A DNA stretch of 64,000 nt. It comes from Pseudomonadota bacterium. Lineage in GTDB: Bacteria; Pseudomonadota; Gammaproteobacteria; Burkholderiales; Burkholderiaceae_B. The notes under the pieces were generated by a model. The model did not search any database. It saw only the letters and a program-made list of their open reading frames with translations, and was not told the DNA's origin. The stretch spans positions 186,001 through 250,000 of the forward strand of contig JAFAEO010000073.1 of NCBI GenBank assembly GCA_023423975.1, in the 5' to 3' direction. Shown one piece after another: positions 17,192-26,711 of this stretch (its first letter is position 1; the number at the start of each line of letters is the position of its first letter). A program made the position numbers and the translations under genes.

Positions 17192-17545
17192 CTAAACGTT
17201 CAGAACCGGAACGAACCCGCCGAATATCATGCGTTTGCCGTCAAAAGGCATGGGATTCACGTCAGGCTGCATCCGTGGGTCTTCCATCATTTTCTTCATA
17301 CCCTCGTCATGCACCTCTTTGGAAGGCCACGTGATCCAGGCAAACACCACTGTTTCATCCGGCTTGCATTGCACCGCCATGGGAAAAGAGGTGACTTTGC
17401 CGTCAGGGACTTCATCCCCCCAGCACTCGACAACACTCAATGCACCCAGCTCCTTGAAAATCTCCGCGGCCTCAGAGGCATGTTTAATGTACGTTTCGCG
17501 GTTGGCAGTCGGCACCGCAGCAACAAAACCATCGACATAGTTCAT
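17192..17545 (-). CDS. DUF1428 family protein
   Basis: 117-residue protein of the dimeric alpha/beta-barrel DUF1428 (YbaA) family: begins MNYVDGFVAAVPTANRETYI, has VVECWGDEVPDGKVTSF and FAWITWPSKEVHDEGMKKMM, and ends with the family-typical KRMIFGGFVPVL. The function of the family is not established. It stands alone with about 270 nt on its downstream side and 240 nt upstream. GGAG lies just before the ATG. Confidence 0.92.
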   Translation of the reverse strand: MNYVDGFVAAVPTANRETYIKHASEAAEIFKELGALSVVECWGDEVPDGKVTSFPMAVQCKPDETVVFAWITWPSKEVHDEGMKKMMEDPRMQPDVNPMPFDGKRMIFGGFVPVLNV

Positions 17546-17785
17546 GTGTATTCTCCGTTAGTTTGTGAGCGACAGACACTGTCGTCTACAGCCATAGTAT
17601 GCGCATAAATCGCTAATGACGATATAGGCTGATACGACAAGGTTGGGGGTCGAATACGTCACGTACCCTACTCCCACCCTGTGGCAATAAAAGCCACGCC
17701 AATCTGAATCTCCTGTCAGGCGTGCACCCACATTTGGTATACATCGTAAACCGGATGTCATCATTCTCGCTCATACTCCTGTGTA

Positions 17786-18265
17786 ATGAACCAAGCAGCG
17801 TTTATGCTCACTCAAAGAAACCTGCGCAGGCAGACCAGACAGTTGTTCTGGCTTTCCTGCATCACGCTTCTGAGCGCCGTCTTGATCGTGTTTTCGATCT
17901 CTGCCGGACTGACAAGTCTATTTGCAACAGGTCTTCTATGATGTCTCTGCTACCGCAAACTCGATCAACTGGTAAAAAATCATATTGCCCGGGAACAGGA
18001 AATACGAAACGAGGGCCAGCACCTGCGTCTGAAAATTGAGCGTTTGGAGGAAACGGGCCGATTCGTTAATAACTGCAATGTTATTGAACTCACACTGTCT
18101 TTTTCCGATGCCCCCGCGAAAACCCTGACCATAGAAGCCCCCTTGTCGGTCCTGGCCGTAAACACGCTGTTGAGCAATCGGACAGTTGAGGTCATATTTC
18201 TGGAGCGTACCGGTGAGACCCGACTGACGAACGTCGGCTCAATGATGAAATACTCAAGCTTGTAA
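17786..18265 (+). pseudogene. Membrane/coiled-coil protein gene interrupted by an in-frame TGA
   Basis: From an ATG at 17786 one frame reads 51 residues, with a basic N-terminus then a membrane helix (LFWLSCITLLSAVLIVFSIS), and stops at TGA 17939-17941. The same frame stays open to 18265 with a sensible sequence: YRKLDQLVKNHIAREQEIRN (coiled-coil-like), then a beta-rich tail ending MMKYSSL. No good internal start with SD follows the TGA. The simplest reading is a nonsense mutation, perhaps TGG to TGA since Trp would fit at a membrane boundary. It lies 80 nt upstream of the DUF3540 gene and may once have belonged to that T6SS accessory operon. I do not recognise the family. Confidence 0.5.
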
Positions 18266-18345
18266 AAAAACATTCATCAAAAAGTCATATTCATGAAGCA
18301 ATCAACAGTGACAATAAGAGATTATTCACTGGTCCGGAGAAAGTC

Positions 18346-18999
18346 ATGCTCGCTATGCAACAAAAGCAGACACTGAACTACGACCCCGTACAGCTTATCG
18401 GCACAATACGTCAGGTCAATGATGGCCTGTTCACAGTAAACTGCGATGGTGCTGACTGGACATGTTCACAGGCGCTCAGTTGCCTGATCGAACCGCAAAT
18501 AGGCGATGAGGTTATCATCAGCGGTCCAGACCACGATCGTGTATACCTTATTGCTGTGATCTCACGCAACAGCGACGCGCCCGTTTCTCTCAGGGTAAAG
18601 GGAGATCTGGCGATCAGCAGTACCACCGGCGCCGTTTCAGTGCATTCTGCAACCGGTACCCGGATCGGGAGCGACGCCTGTCTGCAAGTCAATGCCAGTC
18701 ACTACGAACAAAATCACAAAACCGCCAGGATCACGATTGAAGAAATGACCTATGCAGGCAACACGCTTGAAGGCACGGTGGGCAAGACCACGTTCTTTTC
18801 CAGTGTCGTCGCTCTGATGGCTGATCGCATCAATAGTGTTGCCCGCCTGTGCTTTCGGCATGTCCGGGAAGTAGATCACGTGCGCGCGCAAACCATCGAT
18901 TACGAAGCAGAAAAGCTCACGCGTGTTCATGGTGGCTACACCACGCTGACGGCGCGGGACGTGATGAAAATAAACGGTGACCAGATTCATATGAGCTAA
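18346..18999 (+). CDS. DUF3540 protein of T6SS accessory locus
   Basis: 217-residue protein with the DUF3540 layout: an N-terminal OB-like beta region (VQLIGTIRQVNDGLFTVNCD, then ALSCLIEPQIGDEVIISGPD), a short repeated beta segment (GDLAISSTTGAVSV) and an alpha/beta end. DUF3540 genes accompany DUF2169 and pentapeptide genes beside vgrG and are thought to help mount cargo on the spike. GGAGA lies six bases before the ATG. The DUF2169 gene follows after 70 nt. Confidence 0.82.
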   Translation: MLAMQQKQTLNYDPVQLIGTIRQVNDGLFTVNCDGADWTCSQALSCLIEPQIGDEVIISGPDHDRVYLIAVISRNSDAPVSLRVKGDLAISSTTGAVSVHSATGTRIGSDACLQVNASHYEQNHKTARITIEEMTYAGNTLEGTVGKTTFFSSVVALMADRINSVARLCFRHVREVDHVRAQTIDYEAEKLTRVHGGYTTLTARDVMKINGDQIHMS

Positions 19000-19069
19000 G
19001 CTTCACCCGGAGAGGTTCTCGCAGACCTCGTTGTTAGCCGCCCAGCACTCTTTACGCCCACATTATTCA

Positions 19070-21730
19070 ATGAGAACTGTCAAGCCCTTGCGCGTGGGCG
19101 TACTCACACGCCCCTATGGATATCTGCAACAAAATCGGTTGAGTGTACTGGTGTACACACTGGTTGATTTCAATGGCCCCAGTCCCGTGCTGGTTCCCGA
19201 AGCAGAGATCACGACCCACCTGCTGTCAACAATGGATTGCCAGGGTATTCTGGATCTGATCCTGCCGAAAACCCGACCGGAATTTCTGGTTAGCGGCGCG
19301 GCCTACACGGCGCATCAAGCAGACAAAACACAATGCGCGGTTAAAGTAAAAATTGGCCAAAAAGAAAAAAGCCTGCTGGTATTTGGCGATCGTTACTGGC
19401 TCGACAATCGGATTTCAAAACCGCTTCCGTTCGATAAAATGCCGTTAACGTGGGCCAATGCATTCGGAGGAAGTGGATTTGACGAGAATCCGGAAGGCAA
19501 GGGACTCATCCGGGAGCTGGTCAACGGCGTATGGACAACTCGCCTGCCCAACGTGGAATCTCCGACAGAACGTATCGTGTCGTTCGGCCAGCGTCCCATG
19601 CCCGCAGGATTCGGTCCGGTAATGATCAATCGGCCCAGGCGCTACAGACACGTTGGCAGTTTCAGCGATGAGTGGATGAAGAACGATATCACCAGCTTCT
19701 TTCCAGATATGGATACACGCCTGTTCAGTGCAACAGAGCCGGATCAGCGCTGGGACAACCGGGAAAGCCTGCCGCTGGGCAGCGAATTTTCTGTTTGGAA
19801 CATGCATCCCGAACAGTCTTGTTGGACGGGGCATATTCCGGACTGGATTGCACGATGCTTTGTAAAGCAACAGAATGAGCAGGGGACAGAGGATTTCCTG
19901 GAAGTCGATCTGAAGCCGACTACCATCTGGCTGCTCCCTGGAATCAAACACGCCATCATGATGTATCACGGGTCTACTGCGGTAGCACAAACCTATGGCG
20001 AAGACGTGCACGCCATTATCGCGGCCATGGAACTGCCCGGACAACCTCGTGACAAAAACTGGTACAAGGAAGTATTTGACCTGCGCAGTGATATGGACAA
20101 AGGAGCACTTTACGCGCTGCGCGACAGGGACCTGGTTCCCAAAACCATTATGGGAGATTGGCTAGACACCCGGCCGGTTGAACCTGGACTTCTGCTGAAA
20201 AATGCCGGCAAGCGTGAGCAACGCATTCGTACCGAAAAAAAAGACAAACTCAAACACACCAATCTGGACATCGACCGTGTCGTGCCAGAATTTACCGGTC
20301 CGCAAATGCCTATCAGCGGAGAATATCTACCGGAATTTCACGAACGAATGCTCAGACTGAAGCAAGCCTCTGAAACGCAACTGGATGAAGAGAGAACCCG
20401 GATCAAACAGAAGCTGCAAGACAAGCCACCAGCAGATCCAGCGCTGGCAAAAAAACTGCAGGACATCATCGACGGAAATACCCCGGACGATGCCGCTAGC
20501 GACTTGAAAGACGCAATGGACCGGCTGGAAAAAATGCAGGCCGATATGGACGTGCGCTGGCAGGCCGCAGGTCAGGGGGAACCGGATGGTGTAAACCAGA
20601 TATCGAATAAGAAGCAGCAGCATCAAAGCCGTCAGCAGATGAAAAAGATCCAGCTTTACTCCGCTCATATCCTGCCTCAGGGTGCTGTGGTTTCAAAACA
20701 CGTCTCCCAGAGCAAGCGCGACATTGCGCTTGCCCGCTACGAAAACGGCATGAGCCTGCGGGATCTCGACCTGTCGGGTGCAAACCTTGCACGCGTTAAT
20801 CTGCAAAAGGCCGACTTGTCGGGCAGCGATCTATCGGGAGCCGACCTCACTGACACAATCCTGGATGAATGCAATTTCAACCAGACATTGCTGACAAGAA
20901 CCGTGATTGAAAACACATCCTTTAAAAACGCCCATTTCAAAGAAACCAATTTTGGGGCCACCACGTTTAACCGCGCGAATTTTTCGGGCGCCCGCTTCCA
21001 CGCAATACTTTTGCATAAAGGCACGTTCAACGGCTGTGATTTCAGACATACGTTATGGGAAGAAATCGTTCAGACCACGCAAGCCACATTCTCGGCCTGC
21101 CGTTTCGACAGCGCGACAATCAATAAAACGATCTTCACCGAATGCCGCTTTTCCGACAGTAGCTTTTATGATGCGCGCTTTTCACAGGTCGTCTATCAGG
21201 TCAATACACTTGAAAATATTTCCTTTGAAAACGGCGCACTGATCAGCATGTCCTTCGTGGCCAGCGCACTCAAAAATATACGATTCACCGGCGCACGCAT
21301 AGAAGGCGCCTCGTTCACCTACAAATTGCAAATGGACACCTGCTGCTTTCGTTCCGTCAAAATGAAAAACAGCTCCTTCAATCGCACAACAGTAAATCGC
21401 GTTGATTTTTCTGGGGCCGCCATACAGCATTGTGATTTCAGCGAAGCTATCCTGCAAGCGGCCAACTTTACGAAAGCCAAAGCAACCGCATCCATATTCA
21501 GACGGACCGACTTGCGCCTGGCCAGATTCGTATCTACAGACTTGACCGGCAGCAATTTCCAGCAGTCTGATATGCGTGGTACCGATCTGCGCAATGCAAA
21601 CCTGTGCACCGCCGATATTTCAGAAACCCGTCTCGACGACCGGTCCCGCACGCAGGGCGTATTACTTAAGTATGCAAAGCTATACCCACTGCACAAAGAG
21701 GCGACCCATCAATGGAGTCTGCAACCATGA
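19070..21730 (+). CDS. DUF2169 and pentapeptide-repeat fusion, T6SS adaptor
   Basis: 886-residue two-part protein. Residues 1 to about 330 form the DUF2169 domain (start MRTVKPLRVGVLTRPYGY, the AFGGSGFDENPEGKG motif, RPRRYRHVG). A charged helical linker follows (ETQLDEERTRIKQKL, later DAMDRLEKMQADMDVRW). From about residue 560 a long right-handed beta-helix of pentapeptide repeats runs to the end (DLSGANLARVNLQKADLSGS). DUF2169 proteins are cargo adaptors for VgrG/PAAR tips. The ATG at 19070 fits the family N-terminus; a TTG at 19031 is the alternative. Its stop overlaps the next gene as ATGA. Confidence 0.88.
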   Translation: MRTVKPLRVGVLTRPYGYLQQNRLSVLVYTLVDFNGPSPVLVPEAEITTHLLSTMDCQGILDLILPKTRPEFLVSGAAYTAHQADKTQCAVKVKIGQKEKSLLVFGDRYWLDNRISKPLPFDKMPLTWANAFGGSGFDENPEGKGLIRELVNGVWTTRLPNVESPTERIVSFGQRPMPAGFGPVMINRPRRYRHVGSFSDEWMKNDITSFFPDMDTRLFSATEPDQRWDNRESLPLGSEFSVWNMHPEQSCWTGHIPDWIARCFVKQQNEQGTEDFLEVDLKPTTIWLLPGIKHAIMMYHGSTAVAQTYGEDVHAIIAAMELPGQPRDKNWYKEVFDLRSDMDKGALYALRDRDLVPKTIMGDWLDTRPVEPGLLLKNAGKREQRIRTEKKDKLKHTNLDIDRVVPEFTGPQMPISGEYLPEFHERMLRLKQASETQLDEERTRIKQKLQDKPPADPALAKKLQDIIDGNTPDDAASDLKDAMDRLEKMQADMDVRWQAAGQGEPDGVNQISNKKQQHQSRQQMKKIQLYSAHILPQGAVVSKHVSQSKRDIALARYENGMSLRDLDLSGANLARVNLQKADLSGSDLSGADLTDTILDECNFNQTLLTRTVIENTSFKNAHFKETNFGATTFNRANFSGARFHAILLHKGTFNGCDFRHTLWEEIVQTTQATFSACRFDSATINKTIFTECRFSDSSFYDARFSQVVYQVNTLENISFENGALISMSFVASALKNIRFTGARIEGASFTYKLQMDTCCFRSVKMKNSSFNRTTVNRVDFSGAAIQHCDFSEAILQAANFTKAKATASIFRRTDLRLARFVSTDLTGSNFQQSDMRGTDLRNANLCTADISETRLDDRSRTQGVLLKYAKLYPLHKEATHQWSLQP

Positions 21731-22791
21731 TGACTGTGGAACAGTTTCAGACGCTGCTCGACTTGTACGAGCCTATTGTCGACAAAAACTGTCGCGGGTT
21801 AAATCTGGATGGCATCGATTTGAGCGGGCAAATTTTTGAGAAAGTGGATTTTTCCGGCGCCTCTCTGAGGAATACCGATCTGACCGAAACCCTGTTCTCA
21901 GAATGCAAGTTAGATTCTGCAAACTTCAGCAATGCGCAATTTAAAAAAGGCATGATATCGAGTTCGGTGATGCAAGCGGCGTGTTTTGATGGTGCAAAAC
22001 TGGTTGAGCACGCCATTATTTCCTGTGATTTGCAGCATACATCATGGGACCAGACTAAGCTCGATTCATGCGCCTTCTCGAACACAAATTTCGCTGGTGC
22101 AAAAATGCATCTGGAAGAAGCAATCAAAACCACGTTTCATGAAGTCTGCCTGGAGAGCACAGATTTTTCGGACAGCTATCTGGAACTGGTCATATTTTTC
22201 CAGAATGATTTACGACAGACTCTTTTTACAGAAGTCTATTTTGATCGCGTTGTCTTCACCGAGTGCAACATGGCCGGCATGACCTTCACAAACCAGACCT
22301 TTGAACAATGTCCTTTTACCCTGGCCAATCTGGAGCACACGAAATTTAACGATTGCCAGATGAAAATGTGTAATTTTCAAAGCGCAAGTCTCTGTGGCTC
22401 GACGTTCCGGCAATCAGACTGCTCCAATATTTTGCTTATTGAAGCAGATCTCAGTCAGGCCGCGTTTGTTGATTGCAAAATGCAGCAATCGATCTGGATG
22501 AATGCCCTGGCGGTTGCTGTTGCCGTCCCGGGCTGTGATTTGACCGAGGCGATTTTTCATTATGCCAATTGCGAATCAGGTCGTTTTTCAAATACGAATC
22601 TCACCCGTACTGACTTTTCCTTTTCAAATCTGCGACAGGTTAGATTTGACAATATCCGAACGCAAGACACGCTGTTTCACGGCGCGCTGATATCGGACAG
22701 CAGCCTGCTACGCTCGCCTGGAGCAGTCGCCCAGCAAAAGCATCTTGCCGAAAGCGATGCCTGGACTAAACGACAACTACCTGCAATTTAA
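21727..22791 (+). CDS. Pentapeptide-repeat protein
   Basis: 354-residue protein built almost wholly of A/C-[DN]-[LF]-x-x repeats forming a quadrilateral beta-helix, for example LDGIDLSGQIFEKVDFSGAS and LTRTDFSFSNLRQVRFDN. It overlaps the DUF2169 gene at ATGA, with GGAG eight bases before the chosen ATG (21727). In related T6SS loci a second pentapeptide protein follows DUF2169 and acts in cargo handling; whether it is secreted is unknown. It converges with the vgrG operon, whose last gene ends 60 nt away. Confidence 0.88.
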   Translation: MMTVEQFQTLLDLYEPIVDKNCRGLNLDGIDLSGQIFEKVDFSGASLRNTDLTETLFSECKLDSANFSNAQFKKGMISSSVMQAACFDGAKLVEHAIISCDLQHTSWDQTKLDSCAFSNTNFAGAKMHLEEAIKTTFHEVCLESTDFSDSYLELVIFFQNDLRQTLFTEVYFDRVVFTECNMAGMTFTNQTFEQCPFTLANLEHTKFNDCQMKMCNFQSASLCGSTFRQSDCSNILLIEADLSQAAFVDCKMQQSIWMNALAVAVAVPGCDLTEAIFHYANCESGRFSNTNLTRTDFSFSNLRQVRFDNIRTQDTLFHGALISDSSLLRSPGAVAQQKHLAESDAWTKRQLPAI

Positions 22792-22850
22792 GTTGCTATG
22801 CGACTGTGCACATAAAACGTACAGTCTCCCGGACGGCAGGCAAATACCGT

Positions 22851-23222
22851 TTACGCAAAGACAAAAGTGCGATTGGGTGACGGAACGGCATTCAGCGAGA
22901 GTATGCCGTTGATGATATTGCTCAGGCCAATGGAAGTCCACCGACAGACTGCCAACGCGCCGGAAAAGACCCGGAAACTGACGTTGATGAATTTCGTGGA
23001 AAAGCATTTGACCACCGGCACCAGTACCCCAAGAATACCCGTCTCATTAGCCCAGGTGATCATGGTAGGCAACGGACAACACTCCAGATCCAGACCCGGC
23101 GTAAATACTCGGGAAAGCGGATTCGGAATCATCGTGATCTTGGGACCAAAATTGGGACGCGGCCCCAGCATCATAATATCGACCAGGGTTGCGCATGAGC
23201 CGATACGACCTTGAAGTATCAC
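22851..23222 (-). CDS. Hypothetical protein downstream of vgrG, possible spike-tip or cargo protein
   Basis: 123-residue protein starting at GTG 23222, six bases after AAGGAG; that SD overlaps the vgrG stop (TAAGGAG), so the gene looks translationally coupled to vgrG. It begins MILQGRIGSCATLVDIMMLG and is rich in beta-type residues, Pro and Cys (five Cys). The second half (STKFINVSFRVFSGALAVC, then SNIINGILSLNAVPSPN) has a rhythm like PAAR-type tip proteins, but I cannot find canonical PAAR motifs. In similar loci this position is often taken by DUF4150 or PAAR-like proteins. Codon third positions look coding. Family unassigned. Confidence 0.6.
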   Translation of the reverse strand: MILQGRIGSCATLVDIMMLGPRPNFGPKITMIPNPLSRVFTPGLDLECCPLPTMITWANETGILGVLVPVVKCFSTKFINVSFRVFSGALAVCRWTSIGLSNIINGILSLNAVPSPNRTFVFA

Positions 23223-23232
23223 ACATCTCTCC

Positions 23233-25659
23233 TTATAAAAGTCCCAGAAAACCAAAGATATGAGTACCCAGCCCCTTGAGCTTGGCATCGAGTCCACCGG
23301 TGTTCAGTTCTGCACCATCCGCTTTCATTGATCCGGCGCTCATATCAACTTTCATCACCTGAAATGAAACCTTTACAGCAGCTATGTTGTAGTTCAACGC
23401 ATCAATAGAAAGAGCGTATCCGCGGATTGAGCTCACAAATCCTGCCAGCGTGGAAGAGCTGCCATATATAAACGACCGCGTCGACCCTGTATAGGAATCG
23501 TGACCAGTCACACTGGTTTCTCGTCCTGCCTCGAAAGTATTTTTGGCATGCGCGCTAATGATGCGCTCTTCCTGATCGCTCGCCTTGATCGTGTAGCTCG
23601 CGCACAGAATTTCATAGTTCTGATCCGTTGCATCGTGGAGAACCTTGCCCTCGTGCTTTGATGTGAATGTCCCTTTATATGTGTGGCCTGCATTACCGAC
23701 AACCTCGGAGGTTTCTGTATCAGTGACTTTACGAATTAGCGTACCGTCGTACTTGATATCGGTCGGACCAGTGATCGTTTGATTCAGACTGGTATTGTAT
23801 TTTTGCGTTTCCGCACCATCAATGGTCTGGTTATGCAGGCCCGTAACGTGATAATCCTCCTGACCATTGACATATACGGTGTTGGTCCCATCTTCGACCC
23901 GAAAGACATTATTGCCGCTCAATATCTTTGTTGTTGCACCGCCCTTAATATTGTCCATCAGGCCGGCGCTGGTGATCTCCCTATTCACCCCCGCATCGAA
24001 CGTTTCTTTTTCATGTCCGATAATATGCGTGGTGCGCGTTCCCATTACATCCCTGGTCTCTGTCTCGCCCACCGTCGTCTTCAAATTGGCGCCCACGGTA
24101 ACTGTCAGATTGCGCACCACGTTCAGCAACATATCCAGCTGGGCACGCATATCCACCAGTTCCTGGCCCAGCTTGTCCTCAAAGATCATCTGGTTGCGCA
24201 TGCTGGGGTCGCCGAAGACGGACTGGCTGCGAAAGCCGCTTTGCGTTGCATTGGCCGGCAGCGACACCGGTGGCATATTCTGGGCGTTGTAAACCCGTCC
24301 CAGAATCACTGGTCGATCAGGATTGCCGCCGATAAAATCCACCACCACTTCGTCATTGATACGTGGTAGCTGTAGCCCGCCAAAACCGCCGCCCGCCCAC
24401 GGACTGGATACGCGAATCCAGCAGGAGCTATTTTCATCTCCGCTCGCCAGGCGATCCCAGTGGAACATGACCTTGATGCGGCCGTACTGATCAGTCCACA
24501 ACTCTTCGCCGGCCGGACCCACGACGCGGGCAGTTTGCGGCCCACTGGTTTTGGGCTGCGGCGTCACCCGAGGTGCGCGAAATTGAATATTGGATGGCAA
24601 CGCGCGAAAGATGACCTCAAAATGATCCTCTTGCCCGGTACCGGAAGAATAACCAGCCACGCTCATATTGTAGGTGGCCGAAACGCAAAGGTATTCGCGG
24701 TTTTCAGCGCGGCGCGGGTGATTGCGCAGTTTGAACAGGCGTCCCGGTTCAACGGCACGGACATTGCAGATGCCAAGCACCTGCTCTCTTGCCCCCTGTA
24801 TTTCCTGCAAGCGCAGGCGGGCATATTTTTCACCGTGGTCCACTTCCTGGTAGCCGCCCTGCCACTCATAGATTTCCAGCTTGTCCGTATTGGCTGCCTC
24901 GGCATTCTTGCTGGTCGAGTCCAGACGTGCAGCAGGCTTGCGAAAATCGTAGTCTACCGTTGCATAGCCGCCGGGCGTGATCTGTGCCTGTACACGCCAG
25001 TCCGATACGAACTCCTCGTGAGCAAGCATGTGCATTTGCCCATCGTAGAAGGTATAGGTATCATAGCCTGGCGCCGGCTCATGCATTGATACATCATCTG
25101 TGAGCACCAGCGTGTGCTGGCCGTTCTCATGACGGAACCAGTAATAGATCCCCTCATGCTCCATCAGACGGCTGACAAAATCAAAATCCGATTCCTGATA
25201 TTGCACGCAATATTCCCAGTCGCGGTAAGACTCCGTCAGGTTATATTCCACATCAAAGCTGTAAGTGCCCAGCACTTGCTTGATAATGTCCACCGCCGAC
25301 TTATTCTGGAAAATTCGATTGTCTCTGGACTGAGTCAGATACCACAAGCCGGGCCGCACTGTAGCGCGATAAACATAATAGTCGGAATTGAGCAATTCAC
25401 GACCAACCAGTTCGAACCGGATAATCTGGCCATTGAGGTAATGCGGCGCGCCAGCGGAGGTTTCCACCTGCAATGTGAGCGGTTTACCCAGCAGCGATCG
25501 AACATCCAGCATATAGGTCTTGGCAACCAGCTCAACATTGAACTCAAATAGTTCCGACAGTCCGGCCTGCCCTTTCATGCTTTTGAAGTGCAGCACTCCG
25601 GGCATGGGTGTATGCGCAATGACGGGCCGGTTCTGTAACTGAGGGATATCCATGTTCAT
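23233..25659 (-). CDS. vgrG: T6SS spike protein VgrG with DUF2345 extension (second copy)
   Basis: 808 residues. The gp27/gp5-like core is closely similar to the first VgrG (shared GPQTARVVGP, LWTDQYGRIKVMFHWDR, ENSSCWIRVSSPWAGGGFGG, INDEVVVDFIGGNPDRPVIL). The C-terminal half is a long repetitive beta-needle (GHEKETFDAGVNREITSAG and similar) ending in a hydrophobic tail (KGLGTHIFGFLGLL). No enzymatic extension was seen. Two start codons (25659 and 25653) follow GAGAG. It faces the DUF3540-DUF2169-pentapeptide operon rather than preceding it, an unusual orientation for these partners. Confidence 0.94.
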   Translation of the reverse strand: MNMDIPQLQNRPVIAHTPMPGVLHFKSMKGQAGLSELFEFNVELVAKTYMLDVRSLLGKPLTLQVETSAGAPHYLNGQIIRFELVGRELLNSDYYVYRATVRPGLWYLTQSRDNRIFQNKSAVDIIKQVLGTYSFDVEYNLTESYRDWEYCVQYQESDFDFVSRLMEHEGIYYWFRHENGQHTLVLTDDVSMHEPAPGYDTYTFYDGQMHMLAHEEFVSDWRVQAQITPGGYATVDYDFRKPAARLDSTSKNAEAANTDKLEIYEWQGGYQEVDHGEKYARLRLQEIQGAREQVLGICNVRAVEPGRLFKLRNHPRRAENREYLCVSATYNMSVAGYSSGTGQEDHFEVIFRALPSNIQFRAPRVTPQPKTSGPQTARVVGPAGEELWTDQYGRIKVMFHWDRLASGDENSSCWIRVSSPWAGGGFGGLQLPRINDEVVVDFIGGNPDRPVILGRVYNAQNMPPVSLPANATQSGFRSQSVFGDPSMRNQMIFEDKLGQELVDMRAQLDMLLNVVRNLTVTVGANLKTTVGETETRDVMGTRTTHIIGHEKETFDAGVNREITSAGLMDNIKGGATTKILSGNNVFRVEDGTNTVYVNGQEDYHVTGLHNQTIDGAETQKYNTSLNQTITGPTDIKYDGTLIRKVTDTETSEVVGNAGHTYKGTFTSKHEGKVLHDATDQNYEILCASYTIKASDQEERIISAHAKNTFEAGRETSVTGHDSYTGSTRSFIYGSSSTLAGFVSSIRGYALSIDALNYNIAAVKVSFQVMKVDMSAGSMKADGAELNTGGLDAKLKGLGTHIFGFLGLL

Positions 25660-26246
25660 CTCTCGCGTGGGATGCGTTCGGGTCGATCAAAATAAGGAGC
25701 AAATTTGCGGGTATGAGCGATGCTCACTGGTGATCAGGGCTGCCAGTCAAATGGGCCACTGTGCGAAATGGTCAATATTCAGATATTTCAGTTGCCTATT
25801 GATCAACCTGATCGGGATACGGCAAATCATAGGCAGACTTTATGTCAGGATAATTACCTGAATAAGTCGACACGCTTGCCTTGGACATATATCAGGCGGC
25901 AAACAACCGTATAGCGGGCTGATGGCAGGCCGGCAACCCTCAGGCGGAACATATTCTTACATATGAAATATTTTTTAATGCTGCAAATGAGGCATAAATG
26001 CAGCATCCACTCATGGCGCCGCTTCTAGCCAGGCGCGCCGTTTGCTTCGCTAAGCCGCAGCCTCATTTATTGCGGTGATAGTCGGCGGAAGCGGTCTGCC
26101 CCGTTTCAGTGGCTACGATCGTTGGTGAAGCAGCAATGTGTATCGTTATTATTTCTGTCATAAGAGTGAAGTAATATGACTCTGTAGCCGCAAGTATTCC
26201 CTATTCTTTCAAAACTATTGTCACATGCAGACAGTGCTGTGAGTTC
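25660..26246. other. Intergenic region with no recognised gene
   Basis: 587 nt between the second vgrG and the next membrane-protein gene. It should contain the vgrG promoter on the minus strand. Reading frames here are short and lack SD sites. Local AT-rich patches occur near 25960-25980 and 26140-26230. No repeat, tRNA or known regulatory RNA was recognised. Confidence 0.6.
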
Positions 26247-26711
26247 ATGTTTATGATTAACAAAAAAAGTGCAGCCAGTTTGGGTTGGCGATTATTCGCC
26301 CTTTCCTGGATCCCCTTTATCGGTATCTTTTCCTATGTGTTCTACCCGATAGAAGAATGGCTGCCCCCTGTTTCGATCTATTGCCTGGTGATCTCGATGT
26401 GCCTGATGATCAGCGGCATTGTATTGATTGTTGTGTCACTGTCCGCCGGCGCCAGCGATAATCGCCGAATCCTCCAGACCGGTGAGCCAGGCCAGGCCAC
26501 GATTGTGTCGGTGGAAGATTCCGGCACCCGGATCAATGACCATTTCGTGCTGAACGTGGGTGTACGCATTGCGCCAGCATTCGGACCGGCCTTTGAAACG
26601 GTCTGTAGCCAGGTCATTCCAATCTACCATATGGCTCAGATCCAGAAAAACAATACGGTAAACGTGCGGTATCTGAAAGACACGCAGGAAGCGGTGATTG
26701 ATTTTGAGTGA
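26247..26711 (+). CDS. Hypothetical membrane protein, DUF3592-like
   Basis: 154-residue protein with two membrane helices (LFALSWIPFIGIFSYVFYPI and YCLVISMCLMISGIVLIVVS) followed by a beta-rich soluble domain (GQATIVSVEDSGTRINDHFV, later NNTVNVRYLKDTQEAVIDF). That layout resembles DUF3592-type or inner-membrane domains that expose a small OB-like fold. No clear SD, so the start could be the second Met (26253). The gene is alone, and its role is unknown. Confidence 0.7.
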   Translation: MFMINKKSAASLGWRLFALSWIPFIGIFSYVFYPIEEWLPPVSIYCLVISMCLMISGIVLIVVSLSAGASDNRRILQTGEPGQATIVSVEDSGTRINDHFVLNVGVRIAPAFGPAFETVCSQVIPIYHMAQIQKNNTVNVRYLKDTQEAVIDFE

